This document shows positions 4,620-5,673 of a stretch of 5,673 nt of DNA, one piece after another. Made by a program: the position numbers and the translations under genes. This DNA comes from Deltaproteobacteria bacterium (lineage in GTDB: Bacteria > Desulfobacterota > Syntrophia > Syntrophales > UBA2210): NCBI GenBank assembly GCA_011056825.1, contig DSBH01000068.1, positions 1-5,673 on the forward strand, given 5' to 3'. The stretch's first letter is position 1; each line of letters begins with the position of its first letter. Below the pieces are notes generated by a model. That model was not told the origin of the DNA, ran no database searches, and was given only the letters and a program-made list of their open reading frames with translations.

Positions 4620-5673
4620 ATGAACATATACGATACATTGGAACAACGCGGATTTATAGAGCAGGCTTCAGACGAAGCCGTCATCAGGGAACTGCTCGGG
4701 AGCGAGAGCGTGACCTGCTATATCGGGTTCGATCCCACGGCCGCCAGCCTTCACATCGGAAGCCTGGTACCTATCATGGCCCTTGTTCACATGCAGCGTG
4801 CGGGACACCGCCCCATCGCGCTTGTGGGAGGCGGCACGGGCTTGATCGGCGATCCCAGCGGGAAATCGGAACTCCGGCGGGTAATGACGAGGGACGAGAT
4901 CGAGTCGAATGTCGAAGCCATCGGGAAACAGCTTTCCCGGTACCTCGATTTCGGCGGGGACGGGGGGGCGATCCTGCTTAACAACGCCGACTGGCTCGCC
5001 GACCTCAATTACATTGAATTCCTGAGGGACGTGGGACGCCACTTCAGTGTGAACAGGATGCTTGCCGCCGAAAGCTATCGTATGCGTCTTGAGACGGGAC
5101 TCACTTTTGTCGAATTTAATTATATGCTTTTGCAGTCGTACGATTTTTATTATCTCGCAGCCCATCACGACTGCGTCCTCCAGATGGGAGGCAATGACCA
5201 GTGGGGCAATATCGTGGCGGGTATCGATCTGACACGGCGCCTGGCGGGCAAACAGGTATTCGGCGTCACCTTTCCGCTCATCACCACTTCACAGGGTCGT
5301 AAAATGGGCAAGACGGAGAAAGGCACGCTCTGGATCGATGGTTCCCTGACGCCGCCCTACGAGTATTACCAGTACTGGGTCAACACCGCGGACGCCGATT
5401 TAGAGCGCTTTCTGGCTCTGTTCACCTTTCTGCCGATGGAGGAAATAGCCGCGGTCGGCACGCTCGCCGACGCCGAGCTCAACGTGGCCAAATCGGTGCT
5501 TGCTTTTGAGGCCACAAAGATTACTCATGGTGAGGAAGCGGCCCGCGCCGCCTGGAAGGCCGCCGCGGCGGCCTTCGGATCCAGGCCCGTTGTCGACGGG
5601 TTGTTCCCTTCGAGCACGATCCCGCGCGAGAAAGAAGAAGGGGACCTGTCGGCAGCCCCGACCATGACCGTGA
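4620..5673 (+). CDS. tyrS: tyrosyl-tRNA synthetase, C-terminal end outside the window
   Basis: This class I aminoacyl-tRNA synthetase activates tyrosine with ATP and charges tRNA-Tyr in the cytoplasm. The reading frame is open from ATG at 4620 to the window edge, 351 codons, with no stop. Bacterial TyrRS is usually 400-430 residues, so the missing part is probably the C-terminal S4-like RNA-binding domain. Visible signatures: CYIGFDPTAASLHIGSL (33-49) with the HIGH-type motif HIGS (45-48); GGGTGLIGDPSGK (70-82); the tyrosine-pocket segment LLQSYDF (170-176); GGNDQWGNI (190-198); and the KMSKS-type motif KMGKT (228-232). These are the usual bacterial TyrRS variants and no key residue is lacking. 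AAGGAAGAG (4610-4618) precedes the start closely. The gene begins 45 nt after ymdB, and no T-box or terminator fits in that gap, so it is probably the distal gene of the same unit. Confidence 0.97.
   Translation, partial: MNIYDTLEQRGFIEQASDEAVIRELLGSESVTCYIGFDPTAASLHIGSLVPIMALVHMQRAGHRPIALVGGGTGLIGDPSGKSELRRVMTRDEIESNVEAIGKQLSRYLDFGGDGGAILLNNADWLADLNYIEFLRDVGRHFSVNRMLAAESYRMRLETGLTFVEFNYMLLQSYDFYYLAAHHDCVLQMGGNDQWGNIVAGIDLTRRLAGKQVFGVTFPLITTSQGRKMGKTEKGTLWIDGSLTPPYEYYQYWVNTADADLERFLALFTFLPMEEIAAVGTLADAELNVAKSVLAFEATKITHGEEAARAAWKAAAAAFGSRPVVDGLFPSSTIPREKEEGDLSAAPTMTV

Overview
This is a 5.7-kb stretch of bacterial core genome, moderately GC-rich, with every recognisable gene on the + strand. 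The gene order is dusB | zapB-like - zapA - 6S RNA (ssrS) - rny - ymdB - tyrS. The block zapB/zapA - 6S RNA - RNase Y - YmdB - TyrRS is, from general knowledge, typical of Desulfobacterota (the former Deltaproteobacteria), so I infer that group. A syntrophic or sulfate-reducing lineage is possible, but nothing in the window fixes the genus.

Layout. Bases 1-112 hold a good sigma70-type promoter candidate (TTGACA, 18-bp spacer, TGC-GCTAAT) and the ribosome site of dusB; I could not assign bases 1-35. DusB (113-1129) is a complete tRNA-dihydrouridine synthase. The 163-bp gap at 1130-1292 carries a weak hairpin and a second promoter candidate. Next come two small cell-division genes: a ZapB-like coiled coil (1293-1523) and ZapA (1541-1825). 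The 385-bp gap at 1826-2210 has no protein gene. It is filled by a convincing 6S RNA (about 1831-2029), a separate long hairpin starting four bases after it (2034-2080), and a structured leader ahead of rny. RNase Y (2211-3776), the YmdB phosphodiesterase (3789-4574) and tyrosyl-tRNA synthetase (from 4620, cut by the window end) follow with short gaps and look co-transcribed.

How the genes fit together. ZapB and ZapA act at the division ring. 6S RNA tunes RNA polymerase to growth phase. RNase Y starts mRNA decay at the membrane. YmdB is a cyclic-nucleotide phosphodiesterase encoded next to rny in several phyla. DusB and TyrS serve tRNA modification and charging. The cluster is growth-related housekeeping, and I see no mobile element, CRISPR array, defence system, tRNA or rRNA.

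I did not find an undescribed system. The points worth a second look are in the non-coding part: the 6S RNA without an obvious terminator, the strong hairpin behind it, the repeat-plus-hairpin at the rny ribosome site, a nine-G tract inside the rny membrane segment, and four successive genes starting with GTG or TTG.
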